DNA of 64,000 nt from Chengkuizengella sp. SCS-71B (GTDB lineage: Bacteria; Bacillota; Bacilli; Paenibacillales; KCTC-33759): assembly GCF_040100845.1 (NCBI RefSeq), contig NZ_JAZHSH010000001.1, forward strand, positions 2,836,501 through 2,900,500. The letters run 5' to 3'. Within the stretch, counting starts at the first letter, position 1. The number at the start of each line of letters is the position of its first letter. The position numbers and the translations under genes were made by a program. This document shows positions 56,314-64,000 of this stretch, piece after piece. The notes beneath the pieces are model-generated. The model worked only from the letters and a program-made list of their open reading frames with translations. It made no database searches and was not told the DNA's origin.

Positions 56314-57207
56314 CTAATGATCTTCTGCTTTTTTTTCTTTTAAATAGGTCCAATTTTCATCTTGTCTGATCAAACCTTCTTTCATCAACTTCCCCATTGC
56401 TCGTTTAAAGGCTGCTTTGCTCATATTAAATTTATGTAAAATAATATCCGGAGGCGTTTTATCTGAATATGGCATTGCACCATTAGGTCTTTCCTTTAAA
56501 AAATGAAGTAGGGTCGTTGCATCCTCATCTCTACCTTTTTCTTTACTTAATCTTAATGAAAGATTAACTCGTCCATCTTCACGAACAAAAATAACTCTTA
56601 CCTTGGTTACCTCACCAACCCTTAGTTTTTTTGTTCTTTCTGAAGAGTGGATCATCCCGATGGCTCCAAATCCTAATACTCCCCCGTCTACAATGACGAA
56701 AGTGCCCATTTTTAATGTTTTATATACTCTCGCATCAAACCACTGATTTTTCCAAGTAGAGGGAGCTGCAAAAATATATGGCTCAAATTCTCTTTCACCG
56801 GCAAGTTTAGCAAGCATTCTTCCCTGTTTATCCTGCTCTAAGACAACAAAAACATGATCTCCAACAACAGGTCTTAATTCCTGTTCCTCAGGGAGTTCTC
56901 GTATTGGCAGCAATAATTGCCTACCTAACCCCATCTCCAAAAAACATCCCATTCGCGGATGAACATCTGCCACTTCTAATAATGCTAATTCACTCAAACT
57001 GATTAAAGGACGTTTCATCGTTGAAGCTAGCCGGTCATGAGTATCATGGAATAAAAACACCTCAATACAATCGCCAATCTGTATTTGACCTTCAATTTCA
57101 CTGTAATGCAGCAGTACATTTTCAGAACCATTTGTTAAGTAATATCCATTTGGTTCAACCTCTTTTTCAACTTCTAATTGTACATAAGTACCTGCTTCTA
57201 ATTTCAT
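56314..57207 (-). CDS. cvfB: S1 RNA-binding protein CvfB/YitL
   Basis: CvfB-type proteins contain several S1-like RNA-binding domains and a C-terminal winged helix; in Staphylococcus the homologue affects virulence gene expression. The 297-residue protein shows an S1 segment with GFGAIGMIHSSERTKKLRVG and VRVIFVREDGRVNLSLR, then a C-terminal winged helix (MPYSDKTPPDIILHKFNMSK). Its ATG overlaps the rsfS stop by four bases, so it is translationally coupled to it. The family is not usually at this locus in Bacillus subtilis. Confidence 0.9.
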   Translation of the reverse strand: MKLEAGTYVQLEVEKEVEPNGYYLTNGSENVLLHYSEIEGQIQIGDCIEVFLFHDTHDRLASTMKRPLISLSELALLEVADVHPRMGCFLEMGLGRQLLLPIRELPEEQELRPVVGDHVFVVLEQDKQGRMLAKLAGEREFEPYIFAAPSTWKNQWFDARVYKTLKMGTFVIVDGGVLGFGAIGMIHSSERTKKLRVGEVTKVRVIFVREDGRVNLSLRLSKEKGRDEDATTLLHFLKERPNGAMPYSDKTPPDIILHKFNMSKAAFKRAMGKLMKEGLIRQDENWTYLKEKKAEDH

Positions 57208-57551
57208 ACATTCTCTACCACTTTTGCATCAGACCATAGACGTTCGATGTTATAATACTCACGATCCTCACGATGGAACACATGTACAATCACATCTCCT
57301 ATATCTATGAGTACCCATCTAGCGGTATCATAACCTTCCATTCTTTTAATATTTCCGTTTCCTTTTTCAACGCTTTTTTTCACTTCTTCTGCAATTGCTT
57401 TAACTTGCGGTTCCGAATTCCCATGACAAATAACAAAATAATCTGCGATCAATGAAATTTCCTTTATATCTAAAGATGTGATGTTATGCCCCTTTTTTTC
57501 CTCAATTGCATTATTTACGATTGTTAATATTTCCTCTGAATTTAAATTCAT
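57204..57551 (-). CDS. rsfS: Ribosomal silencing factor RsfS
   Basis: RsfS binds ribosomal protein L14 and blocks joining of the 30S and 50S subunits under starvation. The 115-residue protein matches the family (YqeL in Bacillus): DIKEISLIADYFVICHGNSE and RWVLIDIGDVIVHVFHRED. GGAGG precedes the ATG. It starts one base after yqeK stops, in the conserved nadD-yqeK-rsfS order. Confidence 0.96.
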   Translation of the reverse strand: MNLNSEEILTIVNNAIEEKKGHNITSLDIKEISLIADYFVICHGNSEPQVKAIAEEVKKSVEKGNGNIKRMEGYDTARWVLIDIGDVIVHVFHREDREYYNIERLWSDAKVVENV

Positions 57552-57552
57552 T

Positions 57553-58131
57553 CTATTCCTCCTTCATATTTTTCACTTCATCAATTAGAAAGTTACGTGA
57601 TTCAACAGTTAAAGGATAAACCTTTCTTCCTTTGGATATTAAAAAACGGATAGTAGAGTCAAATCCAGCTATAAGGGCTTTTTCTATACTTTCCTTAGAT
57701 AATTCTCGAATTTGCTCAACTCCAGGAAAATCTCTTCCTGGCTCCATGTAGTCAGCTAAACAAACGACTTTTTCAAGCATTGACATGTTTTTTCTGCCAG
57801 AAGTGTGGTAACGAATAGCATTAATCACATCTTCATCCTTAATTGAAAATTCTTGTTGTACTATTTCTGCTGCAACAGGACCATGCCATAGTTGTTTATC
57901 ATATTGTAATAATTCAACCGGCAGATGTTCCTTTATAACCCATTCTTTTTGTCGTTCTGTGGGCCAATACTTGCAATAATCATGTAATAAAGCGGCCAAA
58001 TCTGCTTTTACAGGATCAGCTCCATATTGTTCTGCCAGAGCAACAGAAGTTTCCATAACACCTAATGTATGAAGCCAACGCTTATTTGGCATTTGCTGTT
58101 GCACAGCTTGAATAAATTTATCTCGTTTCAT
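57553..58131 (-). CDS. yqeK: HD-domain bis(5'-nucleosyl)-tetraphosphatase YqeK
   Basis: YqeK-type HD hydrolases split Ap4A symmetrically into two ADP. The ATG at 58131 (MKRDKFIQAV) follows AAGGAG and overlaps the nadD 3' end by 14 bases; the longer frame to 58170 is inside nadD and not conserved. The HD motif is ALLHDYCKYWP, with the distal His in KQLWHGPVAAEI and YHTSGRKNMSMLEKVVCLADY. The product is 192 residues long. Confidence 0.94.
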   Translation of the reverse strand: MKRDKFIQAVQQQMPNKRWLHTLGVMETSVALAEQYGADPVKADLAALLHDYCKYWPTERQKEWVIKEHLPVELLQYDKQLWHGPVAAEIVQQEFSIKDEDVINAIRYHTSGRKNMSMLEKVVCLADYMEPGRDFPGVEQIRELSKESIEKALIAGFDSTIRFLISKGRKVYPLTVESRNFLIDEVKNMKEE

Positions 58132-58708
58132 ATAATTTATGCTCCTTAATAAAATCATATACTTTATCATGAACGAGATATCGTATTGATTTGTTTTGAG
58201 CGGAAAGAGTCCTTATATCAGTAGATGAGATGTCTATTAAAGGCATTGTCACCATAGTGATCTTTTGCTTTATTTGCTCATTTAACAGCTCCCAATGTAT
58301 TTCAGTTCCTGGTCTTTGTAGACCTATAAAAGAAATAAGTTGAATCAACTCATCAATTCGATACCACTTTGGTAAATACTGTATCATATCTCCTCCTATA
58401 ATGAAGAAAAACTCATGTTGAGGAAATTGCTTTTTTAAAGTTTTTACCGTATCTATCGTATATGAGATGCCTTCTCTTGTTAACTCCAGATCTTTCCCTA
58501 AAAAATATTTGTTTGTTTCAACTGCTTTACATACCATTTCCAATCTTTGTTTAGCAGTTGCAATCGGAGCATTATTTTTATGAGGAGGGATAGAAGAAGG
58601 CAAAAACCAAACCTCTTGCAGATCCATTTCAATTCTAGCCCTCTCAGCAACTATCATATGGCCAATATGAATGGGGTCAAAAGTACCTCCTAAAATCCCA
58701 ACTTTCAT
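58118..58708 (-). CDS. nadD: Nicotinate-nucleotide adenylyltransferase
   Basis: NadD joins nicotinate mononucleotide and ATP to give deamido-NAD. The 196-residue protein has the nucleotidyl-transferase start GILGGTFDPIHIGHMIVAER and the second motif ISSTDIR near the C terminus. GGAGG precedes the ATG. It lies in the operon aroE-yhbY-nadD-yqeK-rsfS. Confidence 0.97.
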   Translation of the reverse strand: MKVGILGGTFDPIHIGHMIVAERARIEMDLQEVWFLPSSIPPHKNNAPIATAKQRLEMVCKAVETNKYFLGKDLELTREGISYTIDTVKTLKKQFPQHEFFFIIGGDMIQYLPKWYRIDELIQLISFIGLQRPGTEIHWELLNEQIKQKITMVTMPLIDISSTDIRTLSAQNKSIRYLVHDKVYDFIKEHKLYETR

Positions 58709-58763
58709 TGTTATCCTCCATTAAACTAAGCTACATAACTTCACTTCACTTTTTTGGGTAGAG

Positions 58764-59054
58764 TTATGGAAGTTCTATAGTTTTGTTATCCTCTGATTCC
58801 TTATACAACACAATCACATTCCCAATCACTTGTACCAATTCGGATTTGGAAGCTGTCGCAATTTCCGCTCCAATTTCTTTTCGATCATCTAAGTTATTGC
58901 TCAGTACACTTATTTTCATAAGTTCTCTATTTTCTATTGCTTCATTGATATGTCGTATTAAGTGGTCATTAACCCCACCTTTTCCAACTTGAAAAATAGG
59001 TGTTAAATTGTGTGCTAATGATCGAAGATATCTTTTTTGTTTTCCTGTTAACAT
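58764..59054 (-). CDS. yhbY: RNA-binding protein YhbY (CRM domain)
   Basis: YhbY (YqeI) is a small CRM-domain protein associated with pre-50S ribosomes. The 96-residue sequence matches the family along its length: MLTGKQKRYLRSLAHNLTPI, the GxxG RNA-binding loop in FQVGKGGVNDHLI, and LVQVIGNVIVLYKES. The gene follows aroE by 29 bases on the same strand. Confidence 0.96.
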   Translation of the reverse strand: MLTGKQKRYLRSLAHNLTPIFQVGKGGVNDHLIRHINEAIENRELMKISVLSNNLDDRKEIGAEIATASKSELVQVIGNVIVLYKESEDNKTIELP

Positions 59055-59082
59055 TGTCTAACCTCTATTCAATTGAATGTAT

Positions 59083-59937
59083 TTAATTTTTGTAATCCAT
59101 TGCTTGTTTCATGGCTTCAATCGGGGCAGGCTTACCTGTCCAATACTCAAAAGCATAGGCTCCTTGATAAATAAACATACCTAATCCACTATGAATTTGA
59201 CAACCCTTTTCTTCTGCTAATGATAGAAGTTTTGTTTTTCTAGGATTATAAACCAAGTCACTAAAAACCATGTTTTCTTTTATAAATAAAGAAGGAATCG
59301 GGCTATATTCAATCTGTGGATGCATCCCTACGGAGGTCGTGTTGATGACTAGATCAACCTCTTTATTTATTTTTGCAATGTCTGAGATAGCCATACCTGT
59401 TGACTTCACGAATGATTGCATTGATTCAGCAAGTTCTATTGCTCTTTCTACTGTACGATTAGCAATCCAGATGTGACTTGGATTTTCCCCAGCTAATGCA
59501 TAAGCAACTCCCCTAGCTGCACCACCTGCACCTAAAATGAGAACCCTTTTTCCCTTTAGATCGAGTTGTATTTCTTCTTTCAAAGACCTTACATAACCAA
59601 TTCCATCCGTATTATAACCTTTCAACTTGCCATTATCATTCACGACTGTATTTACAGCCCCAATCACTTTGGCACTTTCATCAATCTCATCAAGGTAAGA
59701 CATCACTTCTACTTTATGTGGAATGGTAACGCTAAGTCCTCCAAGCTTAAAAGCTTTTAGTCCTTCAATTGCTTCCTTTAACATGCCTACTTCTACATGG
59801 AATGCTCCATAAACAGCATTTATATTCATCTCTTGAAAGGCACGATTCAACATAGTAGGCGATTTGGAATGTTTAATTGGATCTCCAATGACACCGTACA
59901 CTTTTGTGTTTGTATTTATTTTTGAATGAAATTGCAT
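59083..59937 (-). CDS. aroE: Shikimate dehydrogenase
   Basis: AroE reduces 3-dehydroshikimate with NADPH in aromatic amino-acid synthesis. The ATG at 59937 (MQFHSKINTNTKVYGVIGDP) follows GGGGGAGG; the longer frame to 59982 runs through the terminator and is rejected. Family signatures are GDPIKHSKSPTMLNRAF, the catalytic Lys in SVTIPHKVEVMSYLD, and the NADP loop LILGAGGAARGVAYAL. The length of 284 residues is normal. Confidence 0.96.
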   Translation of the reverse strand: MQFHSKINTNTKVYGVIGDPIKHSKSPTMLNRAFQEMNINAVYGAFHVEVGMLKEAIEGLKAFKLGGLSVTIPHKVEVMSYLDEIDESAKVIGAVNTVVNDNGKLKGYNTDGIGYVRSLKEEIQLDLKGKRVLILGAGGAARGVAYALAGENPSHIWIANRTVERAIELAESMQSFVKSTGMAISDIAKINKEVDLVINTTSVGMHPQIEYSPIPSLFIKENMVFSDLVYNPRKTKLLSLAEEKGCQIHSGLGMFIYQGAYAFEYWTGKPAPIEAMKQAMDYKN

Positions 59938-59965
59938 CTTTTTACCTCCCCCATAAAACAAGACT

Positions 59966-60006
59966 AAAACAGGGTTCAGCATATTATGTTCAGTTAAAAC
60001 CCTGTT
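59966..60006 (-). terminator. Terminator between yqeH and aroE
   Basis: AACAGGGTT (59968-59976) pairs with AACCCTGTT (59998-60006) and is followed on the minus strand by TTTAGTCTTGTTTT. It separates yqeG-yqeH from the aroE operon. Confidence 0.65.
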
Positions 60007-60058
60007 CTTAAACCCTTTAATAATATCGTATGCATGGAACAGATTAAAAATCTAGTAC

Positions 60059-61174
60059 TTATAACATGGATTCACGCAAAACGACTTTCACACCTTTAGG
60101 AGCATGTATTATCACTTCTGCACCAGTATCACCATTACATTTGATCCAACCTAAACCTGAAATCAATAAATCCAATCTCTTGTTCTTTGGAATTCGAAAT
60201 GCATGTTTTGTAAATGAAGGAAGTGCTTCTAGTTCTTTAATTCCAGGTGGTGATAACATTTCACCTTTTTGATTTTCATAGATTTCATCTGCCTTATCCA
60301 ATTTCGTTCGATGGACATAAACAGAATTAGAAATAAAACAAGTAAAAGATTGGCGTTCACCTTGTACAAAATCAAACCTTGCTAGTGATCCAAAAAACAA
60401 TGTTTGCCTCTCATTTAATTGATATACTCTAGGTTTTAAAGATTGTTCTGGTGTTATTTTTTGTAAATCGTGTTTAGAAATAATTTCAGTCATTCGTGAA
60501 GTGTAAACAATCCCTGGTGTATCCACAATGAATTTTCCATCTTCCAAAGGGATTTTTACTAAATCTAAAGTAGTACCTGGGTATCTGGATGTCGTTAATT
60601 CTTCATCTAAATCACTAAAATCACTGATGAGTCGATTTATCAGAGTGGATTTTCCTACATTTGTTGCTCCTACAACATAAATGTCTCTGCCTTTTCTATA
60701 CTTACTTAAAACTTCTAATACATTTTGAAATCCTATATTTTTTTTAGCGCTGCACAAGACGACATCAATAACATTTAAACCATATTCTTTCGCTTGTTTT
60801 TTTACCCAATTCATCACTTTATTCAAATTCATATTTCTTGGCAATAAATCTACTTTATTCACTACCATAACCGTAGGATTTGAACCAACAAAACGTTTCA
60901 ATCCTGTAATTAAACTTCCTTCAAAATCAAACACATCAACAATATTTAAAACTAAACTTTTCGTTTGTCCTACATGACTTAAAATCTTTAAAAAGTCATC
61001 TTCTTCTAGAGCAATAGATGAAATTTCATTATAATGTTTAATTTTATAGCAACGTTGACATATCGTTGCATTTTCTTTAGGAACATATCCAATTTTGTTT
61101 GAATCATTCGTTTGCAATTTAACACCGCAACCTGAACAATATTCGAGCTGGTCTGTATCTATGTTTTTATCCAC
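60059..61174 (-). CDS. yqeH: Ribosome biogenesis GTPase YqeH
   Basis: YqeH is a circularly permuted GTPase needed for 30S assembly. The 371-residue protein starts at GTG after GGGAGG and opens with a zinc-finger (CSGCGVKL and CQRCYKIKHY). The G motifs appear in permuted order: NKVDLLP (G4), CSAKKNIG (G5), GATNVGKST (G1), then VDTPGI (G3). A C-terminal RNA-binding region follows. It is next to yqeG as in other Firmicutes. Confidence 0.97.
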   Translation of the reverse strand: MDKNIDTDQLEYCSGCGVKLQTNDSNKIGYVPKENATICQRCYKIKHYNEISSIALEEDDFLKILSHVGQTKSLVLNIVDVFDFEGSLITGLKRFVGSNPTVMVVNKVDLLPRNMNLNKVMNWVKKQAKEYGLNVIDVVLCSAKKNIGFQNVLEVLSKYRKGRDIYVVGATNVGKSTLINRLISDFSDLDEELTTSRYPGTTLDLVKIPLEDGKFIVDTPGIVYTSRMTEIISKHDLQKITPEQSLKPRVYQLNERQTLFFGSLARFDFVQGERQSFTCFISNSVYVHRTKLDKADEIYENQKGEMLSPPGIKELEALPSFTKHAFRIPKNKRLDLLISGLGWIKCNGDTGAEVIIHAPKGVKVVLRESML

Positions 61175-61177
61175 AAT

Positions 61178-61696
61178 TTAATCCTCCCAAGGCATTAGAC
61201 CTTTCTTTTTTAACTTGGAAAGAATGATTCGTTCTATTTTTCGGTTAATTCTTGTAAAAAAAGAATCCTCACCAATTGAAACTGGTTTCACTAAAATAGT
61301 ATTCAAACCAAATCGATTCCCCCCATACACATCAGTCAGTAACTGGTCACCGATAACCACAGTTTCAGAAGCCTTTAAACTCATTAATTGAAGTGCTTTT
61401 TTGAAAGCTAAATTAGCTGGTTTTCTGGCATTTGGTAAAAAAGGTATATTTAATGGAACGGCAAATTTAGATACCCTTGAATGATTATTATTGGAAACAA
61501 TAACGACTTTAAAACCAATTTCTTCTAACTGCTTTAACCATTGAATTAATTCAGGTGTAGCTAGAGGAACTTTTGCACCTACAAGCGTATTGTCTAAATC
61601 TGTAATAATTCCTTTTATTCCTGCTTTTTTTAAAGCATCAATATCAATTTCATAAATTGATTTCACATGTAAATAGGGTACAAATTTTTTGATCAA
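61178..61696 (-). CDS. yqeG: HAD-type phosphatase YqeG
   Basis: This is a 172-residue HAD subfamily IIIA phosphatase. The nucleophile motif is ITDLDNTLVG, with VIVSNNNHSRVSKFA as motif II and VIGDQLLTDVYGGNRFG as the C-terminal metal motif. The start is TTG at 61696 behind GAGGTG. It precedes yqeH by three bases. The Bacillus homologue is a phosphatidylglycerophosphate phosphatase candidate (PgpP-like), which is family knowledge rather than shown here. Confidence 0.93.
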   Translation of the reverse strand: MIKKFVPYLHVKSIYEIDIDALKKAGIKGIITDLDNTLVGAKVPLATPELIQWLKQLEEIGFKVVIVSNNNHSRVSKFAVPLNIPFLPNARKPANLAFKKALQLMSLKASETVVIGDQLLTDVYGGNRFGLNTILVKPVSIGEDSFFTRINRKIERIILSKLKKKGLMPWED

Positions 61697-61754
61697 ATCC
61701 TGTCACCTCAATTAATTTCATACGGAAACTATACCATATATGTCCTTTTTGTTG

Positions 61755-61795
61755 CAAAAAAAGCTGAAGAGCGCTTAAATAAGCGCCCTTCAACT
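61755..61795 (-). terminator. Terminator after the transglutaminase-domain gene
   Basis: A 14-bp imperfect stem built on GGGCGCTT and AAGCGCTC with a 4-base loop is followed by TTTTTTT on the minus strand. Confidence 0.9.
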
Positions 61796-61796
61796 A

Positions 61797-63992
61797 TTAT
61801 TTAAAAAAACCTTTTTTTAATCGGCGTATAATCTTTGAAGCTCTATCCGCTTCATCTGAATCTATAATGATAGAACTATATTTTGCACGCTCAAAAATAA
61901 GTATTAGTTCATTAAAATCTTTTTCTAACCAATAATAATTTGATTTCCATCTATTAATCAATTCCCTAATGGTTTCATGTTTTTTCTTACCAAAGCCTTT
62001 TTTATAGGCAAACTTCAAAAACCTCTCAAACTCAATAATTACTTTATCATTTGTTTTTCTTCTAAATGTCCTATTCATCAGTTTTTTAAAGAACAGCCTA
62101 ACCACATTGAATTTGACCACTATTAGAAAGAGAAGAATGATGAAAAACACGGATAAACCTATAGCATACAACCCAAATTCATTTACCTTAAATCCCTCTT
62201 CTGAAACTTGATTATTTTCTGGTTTAGTGTCTATATTAGAATTTGTTACTAAGTTCTCATCTGATAAGAAAACCTCTGGCATTCTAAAACCTGCTGTTGG
62301 TTCAAAAGGTATCCAACCATATCCATCAAAATATACTTCAACCCAAGAATGCGCATTGGAATTAAGAACAGTATAGGTTAATTTAAAGTCGTCTAAATTT
62401 TGTTGTCTAAGCTGATTCATAATAAAGGAATCAACTTCCTCTGAATCATCTTCACCTGGTGTATATCCTTTTACCCAACGTGCAGGTATACCCAGTGATC
62501 GTGTCATGACAACCATTGCAGTTGAATAATAATCACAATAACCCTCTTGGATTTCAAAAAGAAAACGATCAACAAAATCCTCACTTTGTCCTTTTGTCAA
62601 ATCTGGCTTGTTGTTGTAGGGATATCTTTCAGAGAGATAAGTCTCAATTTTTTTTACTTTATCATAATCATTATTTTCATCAACGGTAATTTGTAACGCT
62701 AAATCTTTAACCCTTTCTGGTAAAGTATCCGGTAATTGAATATATTCATTCATTACAACTTCTGATCTAATCAATGTAGCAGCTTCTTTTAATTTATTCG
62801 GTTCAATCACAGGGACATCAGAAACAACCGTATAACTTTTCGGATATTCAATTCTAAACCAATATAAAGATTGTTGATAAGAATTCCACAAAACTCCATC
62901 AGAAATGTTTTCAATTTGCTCGTCGTTAACGGACAAGAGTTTATTAATAGATCCTGCGCCAAACAAAACAGGATAAATTTCATTGTTTAGCATTCTAAAC
63001 CTTTGTTCTACTTCTTTTGTTTTTAATTTTGAAGTATTAAATTCCTCAGATAAGTTAATGTCTGAAGTGGATACAAGACTATTAACCTCACTTTCTAATT
63101 CATTGAGTTCCCAACCCATACCATTATAATGAGATCTTGTTTCACCTCTCCAATAACTTCTCTGACTGCTTTCAACTTCCATGACAGACGAATAATCAAA
63201 ATCAAATCCGTAACCTAACCTTTCATTATGGCGAGCATATCCAGAAATTGAATCAATACCAGATTCTAAAGTAGGTCCATCACCCTCACCTCTAGCAGTA
63301 GCTTGTGTTGCATTTTTCCAAGCAGTATAGGGATCCGTTAGTATGGGACCAAAATTAGGTGCCAAAGTACCTAAAATAATAGTTACCGAAACAAAGATAA
63401 AAATTGGAGTCACAAATGATTCAGGATAATCCATAATTTCAGACCAGCTTTTTGGGTGTTTTGATTTAAAATGATGATAATGATTAATAATTAATAGTAA
63501 TAGTCCACTAAAAATGATGAATGCTACTTGATCCCACATAGTATGAATTGTAAATGAATCTACTGAACAAAATACAATGATCGTAATCATGATCAACATA
63601 CCAATTCTTTTGAGATTATTTGCCCATAAAATTAAAATAAAATAGATTACAGCTACAGTAAGACTAAACCAAATATATGGATGAAGTTTGAGGACGTTTA
63701 TAAACAAAAATTGAAAGAAAGATGACAATATTCCATCTGTATGTTCTGTAGTTTGAATACCAAGTACGATAAAATGAATAGATAAGACTCCAACAACTTG
63801 CATTATGCGCTTATATAATCTCTTGTTCATCAATACTTCTGTAACAATGACTATCAGAAATGAGTAAGTTACGATAGTGTTTGTTTCATCCCACCAATAG
63901 ACCGAAAACCACTCAAGATATTGAAAAAGAAAAACGCCCCATAATATTAAATTTAATTTTTTAAAAAGTTGAGGATGTTTTAAGAATTTCAT
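61797..63992 (-). CDS. Transglutaminase-like membrane protein (TgpA/DUF3488-DUF4129 type)
   Basis: The 731-residue protein has about six N-terminal membrane spans (1-215, DUF3488-like), a long extracellular region and a transglutaminase core. The core has the catalytic Cys in EGYCDYYSTAMVVMTRSLG and the His and Asp in NAHSWVEVYFDGYGW. A further membrane span (about 610-632) and a basic cytoplasmic tail (DUF4129-like) follow. It resembles TgpA of Pseudomonas. In Paenibacillaceae such genes sit with a MoxR-DUF58 pair; any such partner would lie beyond the window. The ATG lies 8 bases from the window edge, so the ribosome site cannot be seen. Confidence 0.88.
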   Translation of the reverse strand: MKFLKHPQLFKKLNLILWGVFLFQYLEWFSVYWWDETNTIVTYSFLIVIVTEVLMNKRLYKRIMQVVGVLSIHFIVLGIQTTEHTDGILSSFFQFLFINVLKLHPYIWFSLTVAVIYFILILWANNLKRIGMLIMITIIVFCSVDSFTIHTMWDQVAFIIFSGLLLLIINHYHHFKSKHPKSWSEIMDYPESFVTPIFIFVSVTIILGTLAPNFGPILTDPYTAWKNATQATARGEGDGPTLESGIDSISGYARHNERLGYGFDFDYSSVMEVESSQRSYWRGETRSHYNGMGWELNELESEVNSLVSTSDINLSEEFNTSKLKTKEVEQRFRMLNNEIYPVLFGAGSINKLLSVNDEQIENISDGVLWNSYQQSLYWFRIEYPKSYTVVSDVPVIEPNKLKEAATLIRSEVVMNEYIQLPDTLPERVKDLALQITVDENNDYDKVKKIETYLSERYPYNNKPDLTKGQSEDFVDRFLFEIQEGYCDYYSTAMVVMTRSLGIPARWVKGYTPGEDDSEEVDSFIMNQLRQQNLDDFKLTYTVLNSNAHSWVEVYFDGYGWIPFEPTAGFRMPEVFLSDENLVTNSNIDTKPENNQVSEEGFKVNEFGLYAIGLSVFFIILLFLIVVKFNVVRLFFKKLMNRTFRRKTNDKVIIEFERFLKFAYKKGFGKKKHETIRELINRWKSNYYWLEKDFNELILIFERAKYSSIIIDSDEADRASKIIRRLKKGFFK

Positions 63993-64000
63993 AATTATGT

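Overview
The window comes from a low-GC, endospore-forming member of the Bacillales. It carries sporulation genes (spoIIP, gpr, yqxA), the competence genes comEA/EB/EC/ER, the HrcA/CIRCE heat-shock operon and a leuS T-box leader. Gene order follows the yqeG-to-yqeZ region known from Bacillus subtilis, read in reverse. The ECF sigma/anti-sigma pair beside comEC and the strong AT bias point to a low-GC Paenibacillaceae-like lineage (for example Chengkuizengella). That placement is inference.

Layout. 1-1.6 kb: the start of an NfeD/YqeZ-type protease gene, then yqeY, rpsU and hit. 1.8-7.8 kb: an accessory stretch with an ACT-domain malic enzyme, fadH, a right-handed beta-helix protein, an isolated glpK and a Gly/Tyr/Phe-rich protein that may belong to the spore. 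7.8-15.2 kb: addAB recombination nuclease. 15.4-21 kb: yqeW, a tiny membrane protein, a NUDIX gene, mtaB, rsmE, a site-2-protease homologue that has lost its catalytic motif, and prmA. 21.2-23.6 kb: a lipoprotein and small stress/spore-like genes. 23.7-29 kb: hrcA-grpE-dnaK-dnaJ behind a perfect CIRCE, with a probable MITE between dnaK and dnaJ. 29-34.6 kb: hemW, uppP, lepA, yqxA, spoIIP. 34.8-40.5 kb: two tandem giant genes made of 14-residue SHAEG repeats with a common C-terminal auto-processing-like domain. 40.9-44.6 kb: a cell-wall-enzyme-like secreted protein, gpr, rpsT, holA. 44.9-52.7 kb: anti-sigma and ECF sigma factor, comEC, comEB, an O-acetylhomoserine sulfhydrylase, comEA, comER. 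52.7-55.5 kb: leuS with its T-box. 55.5-64 kb: yqeM, cvfB, rsfS, yqeK, nadD, yhbY, aroE, yqeH, yqeG and a transglutaminase-domain membrane protein.

Most genes are on the minus strand in tightly packed, often overlapping operons. They serve translation and ribosome assembly, protein folding, DNA uptake and repair, and sporulation.

The most unusual part is the 34.8-40.5 kb pair. Two very long, signal-less fibrous proteins carry 45 and 50 perfect-register 14-residue repeats (plus a degenerate cap) with recurring cysteines. They have nearly identical ends and divergent middles, and they share a duplicated upstream block with an inverted repeat exactly 79 bp from each start codon. They lie between spoIIP and gpr, outside any visible prophage, and are candidates for trimeric fibres on the spore or cell surface. 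Other points of note are the pseudo-protease at 19.4 kb, the MITE with a possible second fragment at the 3' end of the anti-sigma gene, and several signal-less repeat proteins.
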